Part shown: piece by piece, positions 24,361 through 32,397 of the stretch
Numbering within the stretch: the first letter of the stretch is position 1
Layout of the letters: every line of letters begins with the position of its first letter
From: a bacterium
Lineage (GTDB): Bacteria > Myxococcota_A > UBA9160 > UBA6930
DNA: 57,717 nucleotides
Direction: 5' to 3'
NCBI GenBank assembly: GCA_024226235.1
Contig: JAAELW010000190.1
Location: 1-57,717, forward strand
Made by a program: the position numbers and the translations under genes
The notes under the pieces: generated by a model
What the model saw: only the letters and a program-made list of their open reading frames with translations
What the model was told of the DNA's origin: nothing
The model's database searches: none

Positions 24361-25833
24361 TTGCGTTTTCACTCGGAAGCGAAGAGGGAGAGCTACGACG
24401 TTGCCGTCGTGGGCAGCGGAATCGGCGGCCTGACCGCAGCCGCACAGCTCGCCCAGGCGGGCCAACGCGTGCTGGTGGTGGAGCGGCACGATCGGGTCGG
24501 AGGGTACGCTCACGCGTTCCGCCGAGGGCGCCATCTCTTCGACTCGGCGGTGCACGTGGTCGGGCGCGCAGGCGTGCAATCCCTGCTCGAAGATCTCGGT
24601 GTAGCCGATCAGTGCAACTGGCTGCCCGTCGACCCCTTCTACACCGTGGAGCTTCCCGGCCTTCGGCTCGCCGTACCCGGCGATCCCGACGGCTTCCTGG
24701 AGGCCCACGTCGCGGCTTTTCCCGAAGAAGAGAAAGGCATCCGATCCTTTCTCACCGAGTGCACCGATATCGCGCGGGAAACGGACCGAGCCTCCCGCCT
24801 CTCATCGCCAACCGAGATCCTGCGTCATCCGGCGCGCTTCCCCGCCTTGCTGCGCCACCGCCGCTCGACCGTGGCCGACGTACTCGATCACCACGTCCAG
24901 GATCCGACGACCCGTGCCGCGCTCACCAGCCTGTGGCCCTACCTGGGCTTGCCACCGTCGAAGCTCTCGTTCTTGTATTGGTCGACGATGCTGCTCTCCT
25001 ACCTGGAGGCCGGTGCTGTCTACGCCCGTGGCAGCTTCCAGAACCTCGCCAAAGCCCTGGCTCATGCGGTCGAGGAGCGCGGCGGCGAGATCCTGCTCCG
25101 AAGCACGGTCCGCAGGATCACGGTCGAGGGGGACACGGTCCGCGGCATCGTGCTGGAGAATGGCCAACGCATCGCGGCGCCAATCGTCGTCTCGAATGCC
25201 GATGTGCGGCAGACCGCCTTCGAACTGGTCGGTCGGGAGCACCTTCCGGCCGGGTACCGTCGTCAGCTGCGGCGCCTGCAGCCCTCCATCTCTGCCTTCA
25301 TCGCCTACCTGGCCGTCGAGCGGAGCGGGCTCTCGCCGGCCAGCCACGAGACCTTCTTCTTCGAGGAAGCGGACCACGAAGCCGCCCACGCCTCGGCGCT
25401 GGCCGGCACACCCCGCTGGTTCACAGCCACCGTGCCAACCCTCCTGGATCCGACCCTTGCGCCGGAAGACGAGCACCTGCTGATACTGACGACGTTGCTA
25501 GGCGCAGATACCGGGCCCTGGCCCGAGCGCAAGCAGGAGCTGACGAATGGCCTGGTGGAAGCCGCAGCCGCGCGCATCCCGGGCCTCCGAGACATCCTCC
25601 GCTTCTGCGAAGGCGCCAGCCCGCGCACCATGGAGCGCTACACCCGCAACGATTCCGGCGCGATCTACGGCTTCGCACTCACTCCGGCCCAGGTCGGCCC
25701 CGGACGCCCAGCCCCGACCACCCCCCTCCGCGGCCTCTTCCTCGCTGGCCACTGGACTCAGCCCGGCGGCGGCATCACCGGCGTCATCACCTCCGGCCAA
25801 CACTGCGCCCGCTCCATCCTGAACGCAAAGTGA
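24361..25833 (+). CDS. CrtI/RetSat-like FAD desaturase or isomerase
   Basis: A 490-residue flavoprotein of the phytoene desaturase/retinol saturase group: DVAVVGSGIGGLTAAAQLAQ, VVERHDRVGGYAHAF, ARGSFQNLAKAL in the middle and GLFLAGHWTQPGGGITG at the end. It would desaturate, saturate or isomerise a lipophilic conjugated chain. The start is TTG 24361, 15 bases after the halogenase stop, with no better codon nearby. No other carotenoid gene (crtB, crtE, crtY) is in the window, so a carotenoid pathway is not supported; with the preceding halogenase it may act on the product of the cluster. Confidence 0.83.
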   Translation: MRFHSEAKRESYDVAVVGSGIGGLTAAAQLAQAGQRVLVVERHDRVGGYAHAFRRGRHLFDSAVHVVGRAGVQSLLEDLGVADQCNWLPVDPFYTVELPGLRLAVPGDPDGFLEAHVAAFPEEEKGIRSFLTECTDIARETDRASRLSSPTEILRHPARFPALLRHRRSTVADVLDHHVQDPTTRAALTSLWPYLGLPPSKLSFLYWSTMLLSYLEAGAVYARGSFQNLAKALAHAVEERGGEILLRSTVRRITVEGDTVRGIVLENGQRIAAPIVVSNADVRQTAFELVGREHLPAGYRRQLRRLQPSISAFIAYLAVERSGLSPASHETFFFEEADHEAAHASALAGTPRWFTATVPTLLDPTLAPEDEHLLILTTLLGADTGPWPERKQELTNGLVEAAAARIPGLRDILRFCEGASPRTMERYTRNDSGAIYGFALTPAQVGPGRPAPTTPLRGLFLAGHWTQPGGGITGVITSGQHCARSILNAK

Positions 25834-25876
25834 ACCCCACAGGCGGCGCGTTCTGGAGCGCCTCCGCTGTTCGTGT

Positions 25877-26758
25877 TCAGAAGCCGCCTATTTCGGGGAT
25901 GACCTCTTTGGCCAGGACTTCCAGTGGCGTGATGTCGTGAACGTTCGGGAGGTTCACGATGGCGTGCTGGATGCCTAGATCGGCGAGCTCGCGGAAGTGG
26001 GCAATGACGTCCGGGATGCTCATGTGCTCGGGGCCCATCTGAATCGTCGACAGACTGGTTCGCTCGATTTCGTCGAAGTCCCGCTCGACATCGTCGCAAT
26101 GGCCCCGGAGCACATCGAGCTTGTGGGCGAGTTCATCCATCCCCACGTGGGTAAAGAGATTGCAAGCGTCGGCGTAGAGGGCGACCAGGCGCAGGGTCTT
26201 CCGCTCACCCATGCCGCCGATCAGGATCGGAGGCCGGGGGCGCTGAAGGGGTTGGGGGACGCAGAGTGTCTCGGCCAACTGGTAGTGATGCCCGTCGAAC
26301 GGCCCGTCATCGTCGGACCACATCTGCTCGGCGATCTGCAGGGTCTCCTCCAACCGCTCGAAGCGCTCGCCAAGGGGTGGAAAGGGCACGCCCAGCCCGT
26401 GGTGCTCCCGGTCGAACCAGGCGGCGCCGATTCCCAGGATGGCCCGACCACCGGAGAGCACATCGAGCGTGCTCACGGTCTTCACCAGCAGGCCCGGATG
26501 GCGATAGGTCACCCCGCTCACCAGGGCGCCGAGGCGCACCCGCCGGGTGATACCAGCCAGGTAGTGGAGGGCGCCGTAGCTCTCGAGCATGTCGTTCTCG
26601 GCAGGACCGGCCACGGGGATCTGGAAGAAATGGTCCATCACCCACAGGCTGGCAAAGCCGCCGTCATCGACGGTTTCAGCGATCTGCCGCAGCGTCCCCG
26701 CCAGCGCCTCGGAGCCCTCGGGCCAGGTGAAGTTCGGAACCTGCAATCCGATACGCAT
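25877..26758 (-). CDS. F420-dependent LLM-class oxidoreductase
   Basis: A 293-residue luciferase-like protein starting MRIGLQVPNF, with ASLWVMDHFFQIP, VRLGALVSGVTYRHPGLL, VLSGGRAILGIGAAWFDREH and PPILIGGMGERKTLRLVA. These match the F420-dependent subgroup annotated TIGR03560. It would pass hydride between coenzyme F420 and an unknown substrate. ATG 26758 has AAGGA five bases upstream. It is a single gene facing the desaturase gene at its 3' end. Confidence 0.83.
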   Translation of the reverse strand: MRIGLQVPNFTWPEGSEALAGTLRQIAETVDDGGFASLWVMDHFFQIPVAGPAENDMLESYGALHYLAGITRRVRLGALVSGVTYRHPGLLVKTVSTLDVLSGGRAILGIGAAWFDREHHGLGVPFPPLGERFERLEETLQIAEQMWSDDDGPFDGHHYQLAETLCVPQPLQRPRPPILIGGMGERKTLRLVALYADACNLFTHVGMDELAHKLDVLRGHCDDVERDFDEIERTSLSTIQMGPEHMSIPDVIAHFRELADLGIQHAIVNLPNVHDITPLEVLAKEVIPEIGGF

Positions 26759-26886
26759 GTCGTCATTCCTTCTTGGCGAGCCCAGGAGCCGTCACGGGGC
26801 CGGAGCGCCCTCCTCGACTCTACGCGACCCTTCGTTCGACCGGTACCATGAGCGGGCCCGATCCAAGGGTCGGTGCGCCACCAAGC

Positions 26887-27441
26887 CTACAGGGACTCTC
26901 CGAGAAGAATCTCGATCTTGTGGACGAGTTCCTCGGAGAGAGGCTCGACCCGTGGAGCGAGGCGATCGACGACACGGCCGTCCCGGGCCACGAGAAACTT
27001 CTGGAAGCTCCCCTCTACGGGGCCACCGAGCGGAACCGGCAGCTGGGTGAGATGGCCGTACAGCGGATGCTGCTCGGGCCCGCTGACATGGAGCTTTGCG
27101 TACATCGGAAACTTCACACCCCAGTTCGCTCGGCAGAACTCGGCGATTTCCTGGTTGCTGCCCGGTTCCTGGCCTTCGAAATCGTTCGAGGGGAAGCCCA
27201 GCACGACGAACCCGCGCTCCCGGTAGCGCTCGTACAATGCCTCCAGGCCCTCGTACTGGTGGGTGAGATCGCACTTGCTGGCCACGTTGACGATCAGCAC
27301 GACCCGGCCCGCGTAGCGGGTGAGGGATTCGCTCTTGCCATCCAGACGGACGACAGACATCTCGAGCGGACGATCGGATGCGCCGAGGGCTCCGAACGCA
27401 ATCGCAAGAACACAGAACCCGGGTAGAACGAACCGCATCAT
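26887..27441 (-). CDS. Exported glutathione peroxidase family protein
   Basis: A 184-residue GPx/BtuE-like thiol peroxidase with an N-terminal signal peptide (about residues 1-21), so probably periplasmic. Cys57 in [11 protein letters not shown] is the peroxidatic cysteine and Gln91 in GQEPGSN is the tetrad glutamine. The usual Trp-Asn pair (WNFTKF in relatives) is replaced by Gly-Ser in [10 protein letters not shown], and the resolving-cysteine position FPCN reads FPSN. Two ATG codons are adjacent (27441, 27438); TAGATT lies 3 and 6 bases before them. It is divergent from ahcY. Reduced or altered activity is likely. Confidence 0.82.
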   Translation of the reverse strand: MMRFVLPGFCVLAIAFGALGASDRPLEMSVVRLDGKSESLTRYAGRVVLIVNVASKCDLTHQYEGLEALYERYRERGFVVLGFPSNDFEGQEPGSNQEIAEFCRANWGVKFPMYAKLHVSGPEQHPLYGHLTQLPVPLGGPVEGSFQKFLVARDGRVVDRLAPRVEPLSEELVHKIEILLGESL

Positions 27442-27444
27442 CCG

Positions 27445-27450
27445 AATCTA
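27445..27450 (-). promoter_or_regulatory. -10-like TAGATT before the peroxidase gene
   Basis: On the minus strand TAGATT ends 3 bases before the first ATG (27441) and 6 before the second (27438). The spacing favours the second ATG if the mRNA is leaderless. Confidence 0.35.
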
Positions 27451-27454
27451 GCGA

Positions 27455-27468
27455 TTCCCCCGGGGGAA
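27455..27468. promoter_or_regulatory. Perfect 14-bp palindrome in the gpx/ahcY gap
   Basis: ttcccccgggggaa is a perfect palindrome between the divergent peroxidase and ahcY genes, next to the peroxidase -10-like hexamer. It could be an operator. The regulator is unknown. Confidence 0.35.
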
Positions 27469-27492
27469 AGCGATAATTCATGTTATATACCA

Positions 27493-27521
27493 TTGCATCC
27501 GCATAAACAGATGAATACACT
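27493..27521 (+). promoter_or_regulatory. Possible sigma-70 promoter of ahcY
   Basis: TTGCAT (27493-27498) and TACACT (27516-27521) are 17 bases apart in an AT-rich stretch unusual for this DNA. Transcription would start near 27528, leaving about 40 bases of leader with AAGGAG before the ATG at 27568. Confidence 0.35.
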
Positions 27522-27567
27522 TCGAACCGAAGCACGACCCGCGCTTCGCCCACCAAGGAGTCTCCCC

Positions 27568-29013
27568 ATGAGCGAACGACCTGCCTACAAGGTCGCAGAC
27601 CTTTCCCTGGCCGAGCTCGGCCGAAAAGAAATCCGCCTCGCCGAGCACGAGATGCCTGGCCTGATGTCGCTACGCGAGCGCTACGGCAAGCAGCAACCCC
27701 TCGCCGGTGTGAAGATCATGGGCAGCCTGCACATGACGGTGCAAACCGCCGTATTGATCGAGACGCTGACCGCGCTCGGTGCCGACGTGCGATGGGTCAG
27801 CTGCAACATCTTCTCCACGCAGGATTCCGCAGCCGCTGCGGTTGCAGTCGGCCCGAACGGTACGCCCGACGATCTGAAGGGCATCGCGGTATTCGCTTGG
27901 AAGGGTGAGACGCTGGACGAGTACTGGTGGTGCACGGATGAAGCCATGGAATGGCCCGACGGCTCGGGCCCCGAACTGCTCGTCGACGACGGTGGCGATG
28001 CCACCCTCCTCCTCCACAAGGGCCTCGAATTCGAGAAGGCCGAGAAGGTTCCGGACTTCAACCCGGAAACCGACCCGGAAGAGTGGGGCGTGATCCTGCA
28101 GACGCTGCGCAATGGCCAATCGAGAGACCCGCATCGCTGGAGCCGACTCAACGCGAAAATGAAGGGCGTCTCCGAAGAGACCACGACCGGCGTGCATCGG
28201 CTCTACCAGATGGAGGAGCGCGGCGAGCTGCTCTTCCCGGCCATCAACGTCAACGACTCGGCCACCAAGAGCAAGTTCGACAACACCTACGGGTGTCGGC
28301 ACTCGCTACCGGACGGCCTGATGCGGGCCTCCGACGTGATGCTCGGCGGAAAAGTCGCCGTCGTGTGCGGCTACGGCGAGGTGGGCAAGGGCAGCGCCCA
28401 GGCACTTCGCGGCCAGGGCTGCCGGGTGATCGTCACCGAGATCGATCCGATCTGTGCGCTACAGGCGGCGATGGAGGGCTATCAGGTCACGACGATCGAA
28501 GAAGTGATCGAGACCGCCGACATCTTCGTCACCACGACCGGCAACTTCAACATCATCACGGCCGAGCTGATGGCCCGGATGAAGGACAAGGCCATCGTCG
28601 GAAACATCGGCCACTTCGACAACGAGATCGACATGGCGGGCCTGAAGAAGATGAAAGGGGTGCGCTGCGAGAACATCAAGCCCCAGTACGACGAGTGGAT
28701 CTTCCCCGATGGCCACAGCGTGCTCGTGCTGGCCGAGGGGCGGCTGCTCAACCTGGGTTGCGCGACCGGCCATCCGAGCTTCGTGATGAGCGCCTCATTC
28801 ACCAACCAGGTGATCGCCCAGCTCGAGCTCCATCAGCATCCCGAGAAGTACGAGAACAAGGTCTATGTACTGCCGAAGCACCTCGATGAGGAAGTCGCAC
28901 GACTTCACCTGGGCCAGCTGGGCGTGAAGCTCACCACGCTCACGAAAGAGCAATCGGAATACCTCGGCGTACCGATCGATGGGCCGTACAAGCCCGACCA
29001 CTACCGGTATTAG
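27568..29013 (+). CDS. ahcY: S-adenosylhomocysteinase
   Basis: A 481-residue enzyme that splits S-adenosylhomocysteine into adenosine and homocysteine, clearing the product that inhibits methyltransferases. Highly conserved features: [38 protein letters not shown], the NAD site [37 protein letters not shown] and the C-terminal KPDHYRY. The length includes the roughly 40-residue insertion of the Gram-negative type. ATG 27568 has AAGGAG eight bases upstream, so the open frame from 27493 is not used. It converges on the badI-like gene with a gap of only 13 bases. Confidence 0.97.
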   Translation: MSERPAYKVADLSLAELGRKEIRLAEHEMPGLMSLRERYGKQQPLAGVKIMGSLHMTVQTAVLIETLTALGADVRWVSCNIFSTQDSAAAAVAVGPNGTPDDLKGIAVFAWKGETLDEYWWCTDEAMEWPDGSGPELLVDDGGDATLLLHKGLEFEKAEKVPDFNPETDPEEWGVILQTLRNGQSRDPHRWSRLNAKMKGVSEETTTGVHRLYQMEERGELLFPAINVNDSATKSKFDNTYGCRHSLPDGLMRASDVMLGGKVAVVCGYGEVGKGSAQALRGQGCRVIVTEIDPICALQAAMEGYQVTTIEEVIETADIFVTTTGNFNIITAELMARMKDKAIVGNIGHFDNEIDMAGLKKMKGVRCENIKPQYDEWIFPDGHSVLVLAEGRLLNLGCATGHPSFVMSASFTNQVIAQLELHQHPEKYENKVYVLPKHLDEEVARLHLGQLGVKLTTLTKEQSEYLGVPIDGPYKPDHYRY

Positions 29014-29026
29014 GCCGAAACCGAAT

Positions 29027-29815
29027 TCAGGAGTACTTCCGAAACTCCGGTGGCCGCTTGCTGCGAGCTGCCTCGCCGCCTTCGCTCGATTCCTCGGTGC
29101 CGTAGTAGAGGGCCAGCCCCTGCATGCCGAGGGCTCCGATGCCGCGTATCGATTCCGTATCGGCGTTGAAGGACCGCTTCGCCAGCGCGATCGCGGTCGG
29201 GCTGCGCTCGACCAGCTCCATGCACCATGACGCCACCTCGGCATCGAGCGCATCATCGGGCACGACCTTGTTGACGAGACCCATCTCGCAGGCCTCGTCT
29301 GCCGTATAGCGCCGGCACAAGTACCACATCTCTCTTGCCTTCTTCTCACCGACCACCCGGGCGAGGTAGGCGGTGCCGAAGCCCGGATCCACCGACCCCA
29401 TCTTCGGCCCGACTTGCCCGAACACCGCGCTCGCACCAGCAATCGTGAGATCGCAGAGCGTGGTCAACACGTTGCCACCGCCGATCGCATAGCCACGCAC
29501 CTTGGCGAGCACCGGCTTCGGCACGTCCCGGATGACCGAATGCACCTCATCGATCGGCATGCCGATCACGCCCCGGCCACCTTCGTAGCCGCCATCCTCG
29601 CCGTGACTCGACTGGTCTCCGCCTGTGCAGAATGCCCGCTCGCCGGCTCCGGTGAGAACGATCACGCCGATCTCCCGATCGTATCCGGCCCGCTGGAACG
29701 CATCGACGAGCTCGACACAGGTGCGAGCGCGAAAGGCATTCATCACCTCGGGTCGATTCAGCGTGATGGTCGCCACGTGGTCGTGCAGCTCGAACAGGAT
29801 GTCTTGGTAGTCCAT
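29027..29815 (-). CDS. badI: 2-ketocyclohexanecarboxyl-CoA hydrolase-like crotonase (BadI)
   Basis: A 262-residue crotonase close to BadI of Rhodopseudomonas palustris, which hydrolytically opens 2-ketocyclohexane-1-carboxyl-CoA to pimelyl-CoA. Shared features recalled from BadI are RAFCTGGDQS, IRDVPKPVLAKVRGYAIGGG, FGQVGPKMGSVDPGFGTA, ARVVGEKKAREMWYLC and the ending KRPPEFRKY. MenB (naphthoate synthase) shares the GGDQ motif and is the main alternative, but the N-terminal MNAFR and the spacing favour BadI. ATG 29815 has GGGAG upstream. The preceding gene is a BadH-like dehydrogenase, the enzyme of the step before. Confidence 0.85.
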   Translation of the reverse strand: MDYQDILFELHDHVATITLNRPEVMNAFRARTCVELVDAFQRAGYDREIGVIVLTGAGERAFCTGGDQSSHGEDGGYEGGRGVIGMPIDEVHSVIRDVPKPVLAKVRGYAIGGGNVLTTLCDLTIAGASAVFGQVGPKMGSVDPGFGTAYLARVVGEKKAREMWYLCRRYTADEACEMGLVNKVVPDDALDAEVASWCMELVERSPTAIALAKRSFNADTESIRGIGALGMQGLALYYGTEESSEGGEAARSKRPPEFRKYS

Positions 29816-29850
29816 GTCTCTCCCGTGGTGTGGCGTGGTCTGGGCGTGGT

Positions 29851-30612
29851 TCAGCCGTGCATGGTCAGACCGCCCGAAACGCTGATCGTCTGACCCGTGA
29901 TGAAGGCCGCATCGTCGGACAGCAGAAAGGCGACCAGGCCGGGAATGTCTTCCGGCTGGCCAAGCCGCCGCATCGGAATCGAACGCGCCAACGCGGCGGC
30001 AAGCTTCCCGGATTGGTCGAAACTGGCGAAGAAGGGCGTATCGGTCGGACCCGGCGAAACCATGTTCAGCGTGATGCCGTTCTTGGCCAGCTCCCGAGCC
30101 ACCGACTTCGAGAACGCGGCGACGCCCGCTTTGCACGCCGCGTATACAGCTTCGCCACTGGAGCCGACCCGGCCCGCATCCGAACTGATGCTCACGACGC
30201 GGCCGCGGCCGTGCTCCGTCATCCGGCGCAGTACCGCTTGAGTCACATGCAGGGGCCCGTAGAGATTGATGTCGATCACCTTTCTCCAGAGCGCAGCATC
30301 CGTCTCGAGAAAAGGCGCAGCCTGGTCCCAGCCCGCGTCGTTGACCAGACCTGCGATGCCGCCCAGCTCGGCCTCGAAAGCCTCCACGGCCCCACCGACT
30401 GCGGCTCCATCGACGATATCGACCTGCCAAGCACGGCACTGGCCACCTTCCGCAACGATCGCCGCAGCGGTGGCCTCGGCGCCGGGACCGTCGAGATCGA
30501 AGATCCCGACGATCGATCCCTCTTCAGCCAGGCGCCGGGCAATCGCACGCCCGATGCCACTGGCTGCACCCGTCACGAGAACCGGCAACCCTTCGAGACC
30601 TCGCAGACCCAT
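29851..30612 (-). CDS. badH: 2-hydroxycyclohexanecarboxyl-CoA dehydrogenase-like SDR (BadH)
   Basis: A 253-residue SDR resembling BadH, which oxidises 2-hydroxycyclohexane-1-carboxyl-CoA to the 2-keto compound with NAD. Diagnostic shared stretches are SDAGRVGSSGEAVYAACK, SKSVARELAKNGIT, SPGPTDTPFF and the ending GQTISVSGGLTMHG. VTGAASGIGRA is the cofactor site and YAACK holds Tyr and Lys. ATG 30612 is taken; TTG 30618 would add two residues, and neither has a good ribosome site. The badI-like gene follows after 35 bases on the same strand. Confidence 0.83.
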   Translation of the reverse strand: MGLRGLEGLPVLVTGAASGIGRAIARRLAEEGSIVGIFDLDGPGAEATAAAIVAEGGQCRAWQVDIVDGAAVGGAVEAFEAELGGIAGLVNDAGWDQAAPFLETDAALWRKVIDINLYGPLHVTQAVLRRMTEHGRGRVVSISSDAGRVGSSGEAVYAACKAGVAAFSKSVARELAKNGITLNMVSPGPTDTPFFASFDQSGKLAAALARSIPMRRLGQPEDIPGLVAFLLSDDAAFITGQTISVSGGLTMHG

Positions 30613-30645
30613 GTTCAAGGGGTACCGCGTCCGGCTCCAAACTGC

Positions 30646-31077
30646 CTACAGGTGATGCTCCGACAGGCACTCGTCGCAGAGGCCATGGGAGAAATCGGCC
30701 TGGGAGTGTGCCTCGATGAATGCCTCGATCCGCTCCCAGGCACCATCCTCCCGGCGCACGTTCTTGCACTGGGCACAGATCGGTACGATGCCCCGGAGTG
30801 TCTCGATGCGGTCGATTTCCTGCTGCAGACGCACAATCAGGGCTTCGCGCGCGTCATTGGCCTCATCGTGCTCTGGAGTCTCATCTTGGGCATCGCGGCG
30901 CTTGTAGTAGACGACCGCCGCGGCCCAGAAGGTCGCCGAGAGGACTGCGACAGATACCCGCGGGTCTCCATCCCAGAAACGGCCGGCTGCAAAGCAGCCC
31001 GCAAGCAGGGCGGCTCCCAGAACGAATGAAAGAACCGCGCGCGCGGACGGTGTTTCTCGCGCGGGATCCGGCTTCAC
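30646..31077 (-). CDS. Two-helix membrane protein with a C-terminal Cys-pair sensor domain
   Basis: A 143-residue protein. Two hydrophobic segments at about residues 14-32 and 41-57 are followed by a short coiled-coil-like region (ALIVRLQQEIDRIETLRGI) and a domain with PICAQCKNVR and DFSHGLCDECL. This tail, with Cys101, Cys104, Cys134 and Cys137, is the one usually found at the end of PAS or response-regulator proteins and may bind a metal. Here it is without a PAS or receiver domain. GTG 31077 has GGAGGG six bases upstream; the frame open to 31830 overlaps the next gene and is not used. Confidence 0.72.
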   Translation of the reverse strand: MKPDPARETPSARAVLSFVLGAALLAGCFAAGRFWDGDPRVSVAVLSATFWAAAVVYYKRRDAQDETPEHDEANDAREALIVRLQQEIDRIETLRGIVPICAQCKNVRREDGAWERIEAFIEAHSQADFSHGLCDECLSEHHL

Positions 31078-31408
31078 TTCGAGCCCTCCGATGACCTGGC
31101 GATCGATACTCCCAAATCGGAACGAGCCCCGCGTACCCCGGATGGGGTAGGTGCAGTACCTCGTGCTCCACCCCACCACTTCTACACCGGAGCGAAAAGC
31201 CCGCAGAAATCGATCCAACGGGCAGGAAGAAGTGCATTCTGCGATGGAGCCTGATCGCGCTGAGGGCGACTCCGCAAATTGGACACTACCCTGGGGCTTC
31301 CTCCTCGATCCGAGAGCCTCATGGAGATTCCATTGCGGCTGCTCCCGGAGTTGCCCGGCTGGGCTCGTGCGGCAGGGGACTGCGACAATGGAGGGCCGGA
31401 GGACGAAC
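31078..31408. other. 331-base intergenic region
   Basis: This is the largest non-coding gap. It separates the divergent Cys-pair membrane protein and MBL hydrolase genes and must hold both promoters. Besides one small palindrome at 31134-31149 I see no RNA gene, repeat or convincing ORF; frames open across it are extensions of the flanking genes. Confidence 0.5.
31134..31149. promoter_or_regulatory. Inverted repeat taccccggatggggta
   Basis: TACCCC and GGGGTA pair perfectly around a 4-base centre, in the gap between two divergent genes. It may be an operator; nothing identifies the protein. Confidence 0.3.
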
Positions 31409-32335
31409 ATGCGATGGCTGCGTTGGATCGGGTTTGGACTCCTGGCGCTGGTATTGCTGATCTGCGTACTGATCGCGCCCGCCCATCTGCAGATTCGCGA
31501 GCTCGATCCGGACCCGCCGCCGGTCTCAGCCCTGCTCGCGCTGGACAGCGTGGTGGATCGGCCCGTGCGACTCGCGTGGATGGAGACATCCCGGCAAGCC
31601 TCCTTCTCACCGCCGCCGCGGGTTCTCTCCCACCCGTCCTTTGCGTTGGAGTGGAGCGACGGACGACTGCTACTCATCGACCTCGGCATGGGCCCAGAAG
31701 CTGCTCGTGAGTTCGGGGCGCCGTTCGAGATCCTGGGCGCCGGACCGGTCGAGGTCTTCGGTTCGGTCGGTGAGCTGCTCGGTGACGCTGCCGATCGAGT
31801 GGCCGGCGTGGTGGTCACCCACCTGCACATCGATCATCTGGAAGGGGCCCGCTCGCTCTGCGAAGCACGGGAAGGTTCGGAGTTGCCGATCTTCCAGGTC
31901 CGCGCGCAGGCGGAGCTGACCAATTACGGGACCCAGGGCACTTCCGAGCTGATCGATGAGGTCGGTTGCCTGAACCGGACTGTGGTGCCCGAGGGGAACG
32001 CGGTGGCGATTCCCGGGTTCCCGGGCGTGGCGCTGATCCACGCCGCCGGTCACACCCCGGGCAGCCAGATGCTGGCAGCATCCATTGCCGGGCCGGACGG
32101 GCCGAAGCGGGTGCTCTTCACAGGAGACGTCGTCAACGACGTCGAGTCCGCCCGCCTCGACCGCCCGAAGTTGCTGATCTACCGGCTCCTGATCGTCCCG
32201 GAGGCCGACGGCCAACTGAGCCGGTTTCGCCGGTTCCTGGCCGGGCTCGAGCGGGATCACGGCTTCAGCCTCGCGGTCGCCCACGACGGAGACCACGTCG
32301 CCTCCCTGGGCCTGCCCGGCATCTCGGGTCCCTGA
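31409..32335 (+). CDS. Membrane-anchored metallo-beta-lactamase-fold hydrolase
   Basis: A 308-residue protein with an N-terminal membrane anchor (residues 5-24, IGFGLLALVLLICVLIAPA) and an MBL-fold domain. The metal site is THLHIDH (His138, His140, Asp142, His143), with HAAGHTPGSQ and FTGDVV as the later ligands. It probably hydrolyses a lactone or ester outside or at the membrane; substrate unknown. ATG 31409 has GGAGG six bases upstream, which sets the start 258 bases inside the open frame. Confidence 0.82.
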   Translation: MRWLRWIGFGLLALVLLICVLIAPAHLQIRELDPDPPPVSALLALDSVVDRPVRLAWMETSRQASFSPPPRVLSHPSFALEWSDGRLLLIDLGMGPEAAREFGAPFEILGAGPVEVFGSVGELLGDAADRVAGVVVTHLHIDHLEGARSLCEAREGSELPIFQVRAQAELTNYGTQGTSELIDEVGCLNRTVVPEGNAVAIPGFPGVALIHAAGHTPGSQMLAASIAGPDGPKRVLFTGDVVNDVESARLDRPKLLIYRLLIVPEADGQLSRFRRFLAGLERDHGFSLAVAHDGDHVASLGLPGISGP

Positions 32336-32385
32336 CCCGAGCGCTTCCGGCCCGCAGGTAGCTTCCGAGCCCGCGGGTGTTCTGA

Positions 32386-32391
32386 TAGCTT
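32386..32391 (+). promoter_or_regulatory. -10-like TAGCTT before the protease gene
   Basis: TAGCTT ends 6 bases before the ATG at 32398 and no ribosome-binding site is present; consistent with a leaderless transcript. Confidence 0.38.
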
Positions 32392-32397
32392 GCCCTG

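Noticed and set aside
24361-25833. A carotenoid biosynthesis locus
   Set aside because: Only one CrtI/RetSat-like gene is present; no phytoene synthase, GGPP synthase or cyclase is encoded nearby.
27442-27567. SAH riboswitch upstream of ahcY
   Set aside because: The leader is short and AT-rich and lacks the conserved GC-rich core of the SAH riboswitch; a plain promoter with a ribosome-binding site explains it.
29027-29815. Naphthoate synthase (MenB)
   Set aside because: It shares the GGDQ motif, but the remaining motifs and the adjacent BadH-like SDR fit BadI better, and no other menaquinone gene is nearby.
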